In this document: one piece after another, positions 1 through 11,945 of the stretch
Layout: every line of letters starts with the position of its first letter
Numbering within the stretch: the stretch's first letter is position 1
Source: Symsagittifera roscoffensis
Taxonomy: Eukaryota; Xenacoelomorpha; Acoela; Convolutidae
Assembly (NCBI RefSeq): GCF_963678635.1
Contig: NC_087068.1
Location: 45,859,013-45,923,012, forward strand
Direction: 5' to 3'
Length of the DNA stretch: 64,000 nucleotides
The notes under the pieces: generated by a model
Databases searched by the model: none
What the model was told of the DNA's origin: nothing
Seen by the model: only the letters and a program-made list of their open reading frames with translations
Position numbers and translations under genes: made by a program

Positions 1-331
1 TCGATGACTAACCTCAAACTTAGCGGCAGAGTAGACTGAGCACAAAAAATTCCCAAAAAACGATCACAATCTCAAAAACGTGTCTTTTAAGTTCGTAACA
101 GTTTTCCTACAACAGGACGATTCACACAGGGAGTTCTTTTGAATGAGCCCAAAGTCGCAAGGTACTTAAATGGCGAACAATTTCATAACCAACTGTTGTG
201 ATTGAACTCTAAATCTCAGATTTAGCAGGGTTGTTTTTGCGAAAAATGTGAGGGTAGATTTGAGAAAATTCAGATTTTACCGGAAAACAACTTCAATTTC
301 ATAAATAAGGTAAAAAACTGAAGTCCGGCCG

Positions 332-385
332 GGACTCGAACCCCAAATATTTGAGCGCGACGGCAACCATGTTACCTCCAGGCCA
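332..385 (-). promoter_or_regulatory. tRNA-derived module with pol III A and B boxes, in every monomer
   Basis: On the minus strand a B box GGTTCGAGTCC (332-342) exactly fits the GGTTCGANTCC consensus, and TGGCCTGGAGG (375-385) resembles an A box (TGGCNNAGTGG) at normal tRNA spacing. Other B boxes lie at 856-866, 1995-2005, 2521-2531, 3045-3055, 4191-4201, 4378-4388, 4905-4915, 5428-5438, 5952-5962, 7088-7098, 8219-8229 and 9351-9361. Acceptor-stem pairing is lost and the T stem has a mismatch, so this is not a functional tRNA; it looks like the head of a tRNA-derived SINE captured into a satellite. Whether pol III uses it is inference. Confidence 0.6.
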
Positions 386-1322
386 AGTGGGAACGCAAGA
401 GGAAGTTAATAAGGTTCAATAAATATGCAAAATGAAAATTCGTAAAAGTGGTTTACGAGAAAAGGTCTAGTTACCGATTACAAGGCTTTTGCTTTCGCAA
501 ATAAAATAAAATTTTCCTTCCATTCGATGACTAACCTCAAACTTAGCGGCAGAGTAAACTGAGCACAAAAAATTCCCAAAAAACGATCACAATCTCAAAA
601 ACGTGTCTTTTAAGTTCGTAACAGTTTTCCTACAACAGGACGATTCACACAGGGAGTTCTTTTGAATGAGCCCAAAGTCGCAAGGTACTTAAATGGCGAA
701 CAATTTCATAACCAACTGTTTTGATTGAACTCTAAATCTCAGATTTAGCAGGGTTGTTTTTGCGAAAAATGTGAGGGTAGATTTTGAGAAAATTCAGATT
801 TTACCGGAAAACAACTTCAATTTCATAAATAAGGTAAAAAACTGAACTCCGGCCGGGACTCGAACCCCAAATATTTGAGCGCAACGGCAACCATGTTACC
901 TCCAGGCCAAGTGGGAACGCAAGAGGAAGTTAATAAGGTTCAATAAATATGCAAAGTGAAAATTCGTAAAAGTGGTTTACGAGAAAAGGTCTAGTTCCCG
1001 ATTACAAAACATTTGCTTTTGCAAATGTAATAACATTTTCCTTCGAATCGATCACTAACCTCAATGTTAGCGGCAGAGTAGACATTGAGCACAAAAAAGT
1101 TCTCAAAAAACGATCACAATCTCAAAAACGTGTCTTTTAAGTTCGTAACAGTTTTCCTACAACGGGACGATTCACACTGGGAGTTCTTTTGAATGATCCC
1201 AAAGTCGCAAGGTACTTAAATGGGGAACAATTTCATAACCAGCTGTTTTGATTGAACTCTAAATCTCAGATTTAGCAGGGTTGTTTTTGCCAAAAATGTG
1301 AGGGTAGATTTTGAGAAAATTC

Positions 1323-1934
1323 AATGATACAAAAAACGGTCGGAAAATGAAACATTTTTACTATTCCGAGGGCGTTATGTAGAAAAACATTGTGAATGAC
1401 CGCCAATGCAGGGGACCTTCCTACTACATCGTATCTCCATTGAACCCACAATCTCAAAATTGGGAGGTTAGTTTTCGATAAGAGTAAAAAATTCTAAAAA
1501 CAACTCCTAAGGGGGCCATAACTTTCTTTGTCAAAAAATTGGGCGTAGTCGCATATGCAGTGCAGATTCTCACTAACCGGTAAAAATTCTGAGTGAAAAT
1601 AGTTTCTTAAGCGTCTAAAAAAAATGATAAACCCAATCTCATACAATTTCAAATTACCTGTTTTTATCGAACAAAAATTCTAGGCAAAGATGCCAAGCAG
1701 GAAATTGGAATTTTATATTATCAATGGAATAAAACTTACGTAGCGGAAACAAAGACGACAATATTTGAGAAGACACCAGTTCAGCCAAAAAAATGGCCAG
1801 AAATTCCTCTTAAAGTACAAAAAAACAACACTTGCACCACTAGTGACACTTGTTTGCAGCACAACAACAACCATCTGTGATAGGTCAACTAAACCAAAAA
1901 AAACTCAAGCAGACGAACAAAATTTCGAAAATTC
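1323..1934. repeat. ~610-bp insert that makes the long monomer
   Basis: The insert interrupts the short-monomer sequence between GAGAAAATTCA and the TTTACCGG block. It recurs near 3512-4124, 6419-7030, 7550-8160 and 8681-9282, with small length differences. A diverged copy of its right half lies alone at about 22690-23110, so the module also exists outside the array. No ORF of note. Confidence 0.75.
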
Positions 1935-4900
1935 AGACTTTACCGGAAAACAACTTCAATTTCATAAATAAGGTAAAAAACTGAACTCCGGTCGGGACTC
2001 GAACCCCAAACATTTGAGCGCAACGGCAACCATGTTACCTCCAGGCCAAGTGGGAACGCAAGAGGAAGCTATTAAGGTTCAATAATTAAGCAAAGTGAAA
2101 ACTCGTAAAAGTGGTTTACGAGAAAAGATCTAGTTCCCGATTACAAAACAATTGCTTTTGCAAATGTAATAACATTTTCCTTTGAATCGATCACTAACCT
2201 CAATGTTAGCGGCAGAGTAGACATTGAGCACAAAAAAGTTCTCAAAAAACGATCACAATCTCAAAAACGTGTCTTTTAAGTTCGTAACAGTTTTCCTACA
2301 ACAGGACGATTCACACAGGGAGTTCTTTTGAATGAGCCCAAAGTCGCAAGGTACTTAAATGGCGAACAATTTCATAACCAACTGTTTTGATTGAACTCTA
2401 AATCTCAGATTTAGCAGGGTTGTTTTTGCGAAAAATGTGAGGGTAGATTTGAGAAAATTCAGATTTTACCGGAAAACAACTTCAATTTCATAAATAAGGT
2501 AAAAAACTGAAGTCCGGCCGGGACTCGAACCCCAAATATTTGAGCGCGACGGCAACCATGTTACCTCCAGGCCAAGTGGGAACGCAAGAGGAAGTTAATA
2601 AGGTTCAATAAATATGCAAAATGAAAATTCGTAAAAGTGGTTTACGAGAAAAGGTCTAGTTACCGATTACAAGGCTTTTGCTTTCGCAAATAAAATAAAA
2701 TTTTCCTTCCATTCGATGACTAACCTCAAACTTAGCGGCAGAGTAAACTGAGCACAAAAAATTCCCAAAAAACGATCACAATCTCAAAAACGTGTCTTTT
2801 AAGTTCGTAACAGTTTTCCTACAACAGGACGATTCACACAGGGAGTTCTTTTGAATGAGCCCAAAGTCGCAAGGTACTTAAATGGCGAACAATTTCATAA
2901 CCAACTGTTTTGATTGAACTCTAAATCTCAGATTTAGCAGGGTTGTTTTTGCGAAAAATGTGAGGGTAGATTTTGAGAAAATTCAGATTTTACCGGAAAA
3001 CAACTTCAATTTCATAAATAAGGTAAAAAACTGAACTCCGGCCGGGACTCGAACCCCAAATATTTGAGCGCAACGGCAACCATGTTACCTCCAGGCCAAG
3101 TGGGAACGCAAGAGGAAGTTAATAAGGTTCAATAAATATGCAAAGTGAAAATTCGTAAAAGTGGTTTACGAGAAAAGGTCTAGTTCCCGATTACAAAACA
3201 TTTGCTTTTGCAAATGTAATAACATTTTCCTTCGAATCGATCACTAACCTCAATGTTAGCGGCAGAGTAGACATTGAGCACAAAAAAGTTCTCAAAAAAC
3301 GATCACAATCTCAAAAACGTGTCTTTTAAGTTCGTAACAGTTTTCCTACAACGGGACGATTCACACTGGGAGTTCTTTTGAATGATCCCAAAGTCGCAAG
3401 GTACTTAAATGGGGAACAATTTCATAACCAGCTGTTTTGATTGAACTCTAAATCTCAGATTTAGCAGGGTTGTTTTTGCCAAAAATGTGAGGGTAGATTT
3501 TGAGAAAATTCAATGATACAAAAAACGGTCGGAAAATGAAAAATTTTTACTATTCCGAGGGCGTTATGTAGAAAAACATTGTGAATGACCGCCAATGCAG
3601 GGGACCTTCCTACTACATCGTATCTCCATTGAACCCACAATCTCAAAATTGGGAGGTTAGTTTTCGATAAGAGTAAAAAATTCTAAAAACAACTCCTAAG
3701 GGGGCCATAACTTTCTTTGTCAAAAAATTGGGCGTAGTCGCATATGCAGTGCAGATTCTCACTAACCGGTAAAAATTCTGAGTGAAAATAGTTTCTTAAG
3801 CGTCTAAAAAAAATGATAAACCCAATCTCATACAATTTCAAATTACCTGTTTTTATCGAACAAAAATTCTAGGCAAAGATGCCAAGCAGGAAATTGGAAT
3901 TTTATATTATCAATGGAATAAAACTTACGTAGCGGAAACAAAGACGACAATATTTGAGAAGACACCAGTTCAGCCAAAAAAATGGCCAGAAATTCCTCTT
4001 AAAGTACAAAAAAACAACACTTGCACCACTAGTGACACTTGTTTGCAGCACAACAACAATCTGTGATAGGTCAACTAAACCAACAAAAACTCCAGCAGAC
4101 AAACAAATGTTCGAAAATTCAAATTTTACCGGAAAACGACTTCAATTTGATAAATAATTAAAAAATTAAAACTCCAGCTCGGACTCGAACCTTAAACATT
4201 TGAGCGCAACGACAACCACGTTACCTCCAGGCCAAGTGGGAACGCACCAGGAAGTTAATAAAGTTCAATAAATATGCAAAAAGAAAATCCGTGAAAGTGG
4301 TTTACGAGAAAAGGTCTAGACTTTACCGGAAAACAACTTCAATTTCATAAATAAGGTAAAAAACTGAACTCCAGCCGGGACTCGAACCCCAAACATTTGA
4401 GCGCAACGGCAACCATGTTACCTCCAGGCCAAGTGGGAACGCAAGAGGAAGCTATTAAGGTTCAATAATTAAGCAAAGTGAAAACTCGTAAAAGTGGTTT
4501 ACGAGAAAAGATCTAGTTCCCGATTACAAAACAATTGCTTTTGCAAATGTAATAACATTTTCCTTCGAATCGATCACTAACCTCAATGTTAGCGGCAGAG
4601 TAGACATTGAGCACAAAAAAGTTCTCAAAAAACGATCACAATCTCAAAAACGTGTCTTTTAAGTTCGTAACAGTTTTCCTACAACAGGACGATTCACACT
4701 GGGAGTTCTTTTGAATGATCCCAAAGTCGCAAGGTACTTAAATGGGGAACAACTTCATAACCAGCTGTTTTGATTGAACTCTAAATCTCAGATTTAGCAG
4801 GGTTGTTTTTGCGAAAAATGTGAGGGTAGATTTTGAGAAAATTCAGATTTTACCGGAAAACAACTTCAATTTCATAAATAAGGTAAAAAACTGAAGTCCG

Positions 4901-7900
4901 GCCGGGACTCGAACCCCAAATATTTGAGCGCGACGGCAACCATGTTATCTCCAGGCCAAGTGGGAACGCAAGAGGAAGTTAATAAGGTTCAATAAATATG
5001 CAAAGTGAAAATTCGTAAAAGTGGTTTACGAGAAAAGGTCTAGTTACCGATTACAAGGCTTTTGCTTTCGCAAATAAAATAAAATTTTCCTTCCATTCGA
5101 TGACTAACCTCAAACTTAGCGGCAGAGTAGACTGAGCACAAAAAATTCCCAAAAAACGATCACAATCTCAAAAACGTGTCTTTTAAGTTCGTAACAGTTT
5201 TCCTACAACAGGACGATTCACACAGGGAGTTCTTTTGAATGAGCCCAAAGTCGCAAGGTACTTAAATGGCGAACAATTTCATAACCAACTGTTTTGATTG
5301 AACTCTAAATCTCAGATTTAGCAGGGTTGTTTTTGCGAAAAATGTGAGGGTAGATTTGAGAAAATTCAGATTTTACCGGAAAACAACTTCAATTTCATAA
5401 ATAAGGTAAAAAACTGAAGTCCGGCCGGGACTCGAACCCCAAATATTTGAGCGCGACGGCAACCATGTTACCTCCAGGCCAAGTGGGAACGCAAGAGGAA
5501 GTTAATAAGGTTCAATAAATATGCAAAATGAAAATTCGTAAAAGTGGTTTACGAGAAAAGGTCTAGTTACCGATTACAAGGCTTTTGCTTTCGCAAATAA
5601 AATAAAATTTTCCTTCCATTCGATGACTAACCTCAAACTTAGCGGCAGAGTAAACTGAGCACAAAAAATTCCCAAAAAACGATCACAATCTCAAAAACGT
5701 GTCTTTTAAGTTCGTAACAGTTTTCCTACAACAGGACGATTCACACAGGGAGTTCTTTTGAATGAGCCCAAAGTCGCAAGGTACTTAAATGGCGGACAAT
5801 TTCATAACCAACTGTTTTGATTGAACTCTAAATCTCAGATTTAGCAGGGTTGTTTTTGCGAAAAATGTGAGGGTAGATTTTGAGAAAATTCAGATTTTAC
5901 CGGAAAACAACTTCAATTTCATAAATAAGGTAAAAAACTGAACTCCGGCCGGGACTCGAACCCCAAATATTTGAGCGCAACGGCAACCATGTTACCTCCA
6001 GGCCAAGTGGGAACGCAAGAGGAAGTTAATAAGGTTCAATAAATATGCAAAGTGAAAATTCGTAAAAGTGGTTTACGAGAAAAGGTCTAGTTCCCGATTA
6101 CAAAACATTTGCTTTTGCAAATGTAATAACATTTTCCTTCGAATCGATCACTAACCTCAATGTTAGCGGCAGAGTAGACATTGAGCACAAAAAAGTTCTC
6201 AAAAAACGATCACAATCTCAAAAACGTGTCTTTTAAGTTCGTAACAGTTTTCCTACAACGGGACGATTCACACTGGGAGTTCTTTTGAATGATCCCATAG
6301 TCGCAAGGTACTTAAATGGGGAACAATTTCATAACCAGCTGTTTTGATTGAACTCTAAATCTCAGATTTAGCAGGGTTGTTTTTGCCAAAAATGTGAGGG
6401 TAGATTTTGAGAAAATTCAATGATACAAAAAACGGTCGGAAAATGAAAAATTTTTACTATTCCGAGGGCGTTATGTAGAAAAACATTGTGAATGACCGCC
6501 AATGCAGGGGACCTTCCTACTACATCGTATCTCCATTGAACCCACAATCTCAAAATTGGGAGGTTAGTTTTCGATAAGAGTAAAAAATTCTAAAAACAAC
6601 TCCTAAGGGGGCCATAACTTTCTTTGTCAAAAAATTGGGCGTAGTCGCATATGCAGTGCAGATTCTCACTAACCGGTAAAAATTCTGAGTGAAAATAGTT
6701 TCTTAAGCGTCTAAAAAAAATGATAAACCCAATCTCATACAATTTCAAATTACCTGTTTTTATCGAACAAAAATTCTAGGCAAAGATGCCAAGCAGGAAA
6801 TTGGAATTTTATATTATCAATGGAATAAAACTTACGTAGCGGAAACAAAGACGACAATATTTGAGAAGACACCAGTTCAGTCAAAAAAATGGCCAGAAAT
6901 TCCTCTTAAAGTACAAAAAAACAACACTTGCACCACTAGTGACACTTGTTTGCAGCACAACAACAATCTGTGATAGGTCAACTAAACCAACAAAAACTCC
7001 AGCAGACAAACAAATGTTCGAAAATTCAAATTTTACCGGAAAACGACTTCAATTTGATAAATAATTAAAAAACTAAAACTCCAGCTCGGACTCGAACCTT
7101 AAACATTTGAGCGCAACGACAACCACGTTACCTCCAGGCCAAGTGGGAACGCACCAGGAAGTTAATAAAGTTCAATAAATATGCAAAAAGAAAATCCGTG
7201 AAAGTGGTTTACGAGAAAAGGTCTAGTTACCGATTACAAGGCTTTTGCTTTCGCAAATAAAATAAAATTTTCCTTCGATCTGATCACTAACCTCAAACTT
7301 AGCGGCAGAGTAGACTGAGCACAAAAAAGTTCCCAAAAAACGATCACAATCTCAAAAACGTCTTTCAAGTTCGTAACATTTTTCCTACAACAGGACGATT
7401 CACACAGGGAGTTCTTTTGAATGAGCCCAAAGTCGCAAGGTACTTAAATGGAGAACAATTTCATAACCAGCTGTTTTGATTGAACTCTAAATCTCAGATT
7501 TAGCAGGGTTGTTTTTGCGAAAAACGTGAGGGTAGATTTTGAGAAAATTCAATGATACAAAAAACGGTCGGAAAATGAAAATTTTTACTATTCCGAGGGC
7601 GTTATGTAGAAAAACATTGTGAAAGACCGCCAATGCAGGGGACCTTCCTACTACATCGTATCTCCATTGAACCCACAATCTCAAAATTGGGAGGTTAGTT
7701 TTCGATAAGAGTAAAAAATTCTAAAAACAACTCCTAAGGGGGCCATAACTTTCTTTGTCAAAAAATTGGGCGTAGTCGCATATGCAGTGCAGATTCTCAC
7801 TAACCGGTAAAAATTCTGAGTGAAAATAGTTTCTTAAGCGTCTAAAAAAAATGATAAACCCAATCTCATACAATTTCAAATTACCTGTTTTTATCGAACA

Positions 7901-9739
7901 AAAATTCTAGGCAAAGATGCCAAGCAGGAAATTGGAATTTTATATTATCAATGGAATAAAACTTACGTAGCGGAAACAAAGACGACAATATTTGAGAAGA
8001 CACCAGTTCAGTCAAAAAAATGGCCAGAAATTCCTCTTAAAGTACAAAAAAACAACACTTGCACCACTAGTGACACTTGTTTGCAGCACAACAACAATCT
8101 GTGATAGGTCAACTAAACCAACAAAAACTCCAGCAGACAAACAAATGTTCGAAAATTCAAATTTTACCGGAAAACGACTTCAATTTGATAAATAATTAAA
8201 AAACTAAAACTCCAGCTCGGACTCGAACCTTAAACATTTGAGCGCAACGACAACCACGTTACCTCCAGGCCAAGTGGGAACGCACCAGGAAGTTAATAAA
8301 GTTCAATAAATATGCAAAAAGAAAATCCGTGAAAGTGGTTTACGAGAAAAGGTCTAGTTACCGATTACAAGGCTTTTGCTTTCGCAAATAAAATAAAATT
8401 TTCCTTCGATCTGATCACTAACCTCAAACTTAGCGGCAGAGTAGACTGAGCACAAAAAAGTTCCCAAAAAACGATCACAATCTCAAAAACGTCTTTCAAG
8501 TTCGTAACATTTTTCCTACAACAGGACGATTCACACAGGGAGTTCTTTTGAATGAGCCCAAAGTCGCAAGGTACTTAAATGGAGAACAATTTCATAACCA
8601 GCTGTTTTGATTGAACTCTAAATCTCAGATTTAGCAGGGTTGTTTTTGCGAAAAACGTGAGGGTAGATTTTGAGAAAATTCAATGATACAAAAAACGGTC
8701 GGAAAATGAAAATTTTTACTATTCCGAGGGCGTTATGTAGAAAAACATTGTGAAAGACCGCCAATGCAGGGGACCTTCCTACTACATCGTATCTCCATTG
8801 AACCCACAATCTCAAAATTGGGAGGTTAGTTTTCGATAAGAGTAAAAAATTCTAATAACAACTCCTAAGGGGGCCATAACTTTGTTTGTCAAAAAATTGG
8901 GCGTAGTCGCATATGCAGTGCAGATTCTCACTAACCGGTAAAAATTCTGAGTGAAAATAGTTTCTTAAGCGTCTAAAAAAAAGATGAACTCAATCTCATA
9001 CAATTTCAAATTACCTGTTTTTATCGAACAAAAATTCTAGGCAAAGATGCCAAGCAGGAAATTGGAATTTTATATTATCAATGGAATAAAACTTACGCAG
9101 CGAAAACAAAGACGACAATATTTGAGCAGACACCAGTTCAGCCAAAAAAATGGCCAGAAATTCCTCTTAGAGTTCAAAAAAAACAACACTTGCATCACTA
9201 GTGACACTTGTTTGCAGCACAACAACAATCTGTGATAGGTCAACAAAAACTCCAGCAGACAAACAAATGTTCGAAAATTCAAATTTTACCGGAAAACAAC
9301 TTCAATTTGATAAATAATGAAAAAATTAAAACTCCAGCTCGGACTCGAACCTTAAACATTTGAGCGCAACGACAACCACGTTACCTCCAGGCCAAGTGGG
9401 AACGCACCAGGAAGTTAATAAAGTTCAATAAATATGCAAAAAGAAAATTCGTGAAAGTGCTTTCGCAAATAAAATAAAATTTTCCTTCGATTTGATCACT
9501 AACCTCAAACTTAGCGGCAGAGTAGACTGAGCACAAAAAAGTTCCCAAAAAACGATCACAATCTCAAAAACGTGTCTTTCAAGTTCGTAACATTTTTCCT
9601 ACAACAGGACGATTCACACAGGGAGTTCTTTTGAATGAGCCCAAAGTCGCAAGGTACTTAAATGGGGAACAATTTCATAACCAGCTGTTTTGATTGAACT
9701 CTAAATCTCAGATTTAGCAGGGTTGTTTTTGCGAAAAAA

Positions 9740-10110
9740 TTGCAAAAAGCGTGTAAGTTTCAAGAACTGGACTTTTCCGAAAACAGTTATCTGAGAAAAC
9801 AAAGTAGTCCACAATTCCGAGAAAAAAGTCTCGCAACGTGTTCCTTTGTCTATACCCTCAATCTCAAAATTTGCTCAGTAGTTTTTGAGAAAAATCAAAA
9901 AACTTTCAAAAAAAGGTCTAACGTTGAAAATTTCAACTTTTGCGATGTCAATTGCTTTATCGAAACTGCAGTGTGTTTTTTTACGCAAAAAAAAATACCA
10001 CAGTTGAGTTTTTTTGATAAAACACTTATTCTAAAAACTTGCAACATTTTAAAAAAAAGTTTATTCAATTAAAATTTTTTACTGCCTGAAACAAACTCCT
10101 CCTTAATATT
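9740..10110. other. AT-rich junction after the satellite, no supported gene
   Basis: The last monomer breaks off at about 9739 within the phrase TTGTTTTTGCGAAAAA. A 110-codon plus-strand ORF follows (9740-10072), but it is Lys/Phe/Asn-rich, resembles no family I recognise, has no flanking splice sites, and is best read as chance in AT-rich DNA. Confidence 0.5.
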
Positions 10111-11945
10111 TATTATTAAAAAAAAAATTGAGCGTGCCTTGAATTTACCATTCCTGTTAAGTGAAACATTCTATAAACAAAGTTGTTCACGGGGAAAAGT
10201 CTAGTACCCGGTTGCAAAACCTTTGCTGATTGCCAGAATAACCATGAAAAATTCTGAGTTAAGGATTTTCGAAATCCCCCATCGGAATCTCTTTTTGTTT
10301 GTAAAACTCAATACTGGGTGACTTAGCCGAGAGAATATAAGGCAAAACCATCTAAGCCGGTTAAGCCCTCAAGTGGAAAAAAAAGGAAATTATACAAAAT
10401 CAGGGCTGGTAAATTCGCAAATTGCTGGTAAAAAAATCAAAATTACCCTTTTTACTGATGACGCTTAACGAATTGCTCACAAGGGAAAAAAAGAACTGCT
10501 AAAAATGCATGTTTCTTTTGAATTCCAAGGCGTTCAATAGAGGAGTTTTTCTTCCTTCTAAGAAAGGGAATTAACTAAACTTAAAAGAAATCAAAAGTCA
10601 AACTGCTAAAAAAATCAAATTCGAGCGTGATCAAACTTCAAGATCTTTCTTAAGGCAATGACAAGCCTATTTCAACATATGAGCTAGGATAATTGCTTAA
10701 TAGAAAAAGAGAGTAGGTAAAAACGAACAGATTGAAACTGGGCCGAAAGCAAGAACCCGAAATATTGCTCGAAATTATTCAAAAAACAAGAACCTGAAAT
10801 TATTCAAAAAACTTTTTACTGCCTGAAACAATCTCCTCCATATTAATACTTAATGATGAGAGTTTTATTTAATATGCAAAAAAATTGAGCGTGTCTTGAA
10901 ATTACCATTCCTGTTAAATGAAACATTCTATAAGCAAAGTTGTTCACGGGGAAAAAGTCTAGTACCAGGTTGCAATACATTTGCAGATTGCCAGAATAAC
11001 CATGAAAAATTCCGAGTTGATTATTTTCGAAATCCCGCATCGGAATCTCTTTTTGTTTGTCAAACTCAATACTGGGTGACTTAGCCGAGAGATCATAAGG
11101 CAAAACCATCTAAGCCGATTAAGCCCTCAAAATGGAAAAAAAAGGAAATTATACAAAATCAGGGTTGGTAAATTCGCAAATTACAGGTAAAATTCGTTTT
11201 ACTGATGACGCTTAACGAATTGCTCACAAGGGAAAAAAAGAACTGCTAAAAATGCATGTTTCTTTTGAATTCCAAGGCGTTCAATAGAGGAGTTTTTCTT
11301 CCTTCTAAGAAAGGGAATTAACTAAACTTAAAAGAAATCAAAAGTCAAACTGCTAAAAAAATCAAATTCGAGCGTGATCAAACTTCAAGATCTTTCTTAA
11401 GGCAATGACAAGCCTATTTCAACATATGAGCTAGGATAATTGCTTAATAGAAAAAGAGAGTAGGTAAAAACGAACAGATTGAAACTGGGCCGAAAGCAAG
11501 AACCCGAAATATTGCTCGAAATTATTCAAAAAACAAGAACCTGAAATTATTCAAAAAACTTTTTACTGCCTGAAACAATCTCCTCCATATTAATACTTAA
11601 TGATGAGAGTTTTATTTAATATGCAAAAAAATTGAGCGTGTCTTGAAATTACCATTCCTGTTAAATGAAACATTCTATAAGCAAAGTTGTTCACGGGGAA
11701 AAAGTCTAGTACCAGGTTGCAATACATTTGCAGATTGCCAGAATAACCATGAAAAATTCCGAGTTGATTATTTTCGAAATCCCGCATCGGAATCTCTTTT
11801 TGTTTGTCAAACTCAATACTGGGTGACTTAGCCGAGAGATCATAAGGCAAAACCATCTAAGCCGATTAAGCCCTCAAAATGGAAAAAAAAGGAAATTATA
11901 CAAAATCAGGGTTGGTAAATTCGCAAATTACAGGTAAAAAATCAA
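10110..11945. repeat. Tandem repeat, 747-bp unit
   Basis: Units starting near 10843 and 11590 are identical over hundreds of bases (offset 747), and a more diverged unit precedes them (offset ~759). Each unit includes a phrase of the type TTCACGGGGAAAAAGTCTAGT followed by ACCNGGTTGCAATAC, which is a relative of the satellite phrase TTTACGAGAAAAGGTCTAGTT. The two families are therefore distantly related. The 88-aa minus ORFs at 10843 and 11590 are by-products. Confidence 0.85.

Larger units (their letters stand above)
1..9739. repeat. Satellite array of short (~524 bp) and long (~1130 bp) monomers
   Basis: Thirteen head-to-tail monomers can be followed by the phrase ACTAACCTCAA near 8, 530, 1053, 2192, 2718, 3242, 4574, 5100, 5626, 6150, 7286, 8418 and 9497. 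Short monomers are 522-526 bp. Long monomers (~1080-1140 bp) have the same body with a ~610-bp insert. The order short-short-long repeats with a 2189-bp period at the left (positions 1 and ~2190 begin near-identical blocks), while 6150-9497 consists of long monomers only. The 3242 unit is longer (1332 bp) because it holds a partial second tRNA-like module. Copies are nearly identical, so the array is young or homogenised. Small ORFs in it (about 60-70 aa) recur only because the DNA recurs; I see no coding signal. Confidence 0.93.

Noticed and set aside
332-392. Functional tRNA genes in the satellite
   Set aside because: B box is perfect, but the acceptor stem does not pair and the T stem has a mismatch, so tRNA-derived rather than a tRNA.
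1272-8815. Repeated 60-70 aa ORFs in the satellite (both strands)
   Set aside because: They recur because the DNA monomer recurs, are not confined to synonymous differences, and show no family signature.
9740-10072. 110-aa plus-strand ORF
   Set aside because: Lys/Phe/Asn composition expected of AT-rich noncoding DNA, no domain, no splice or start context.
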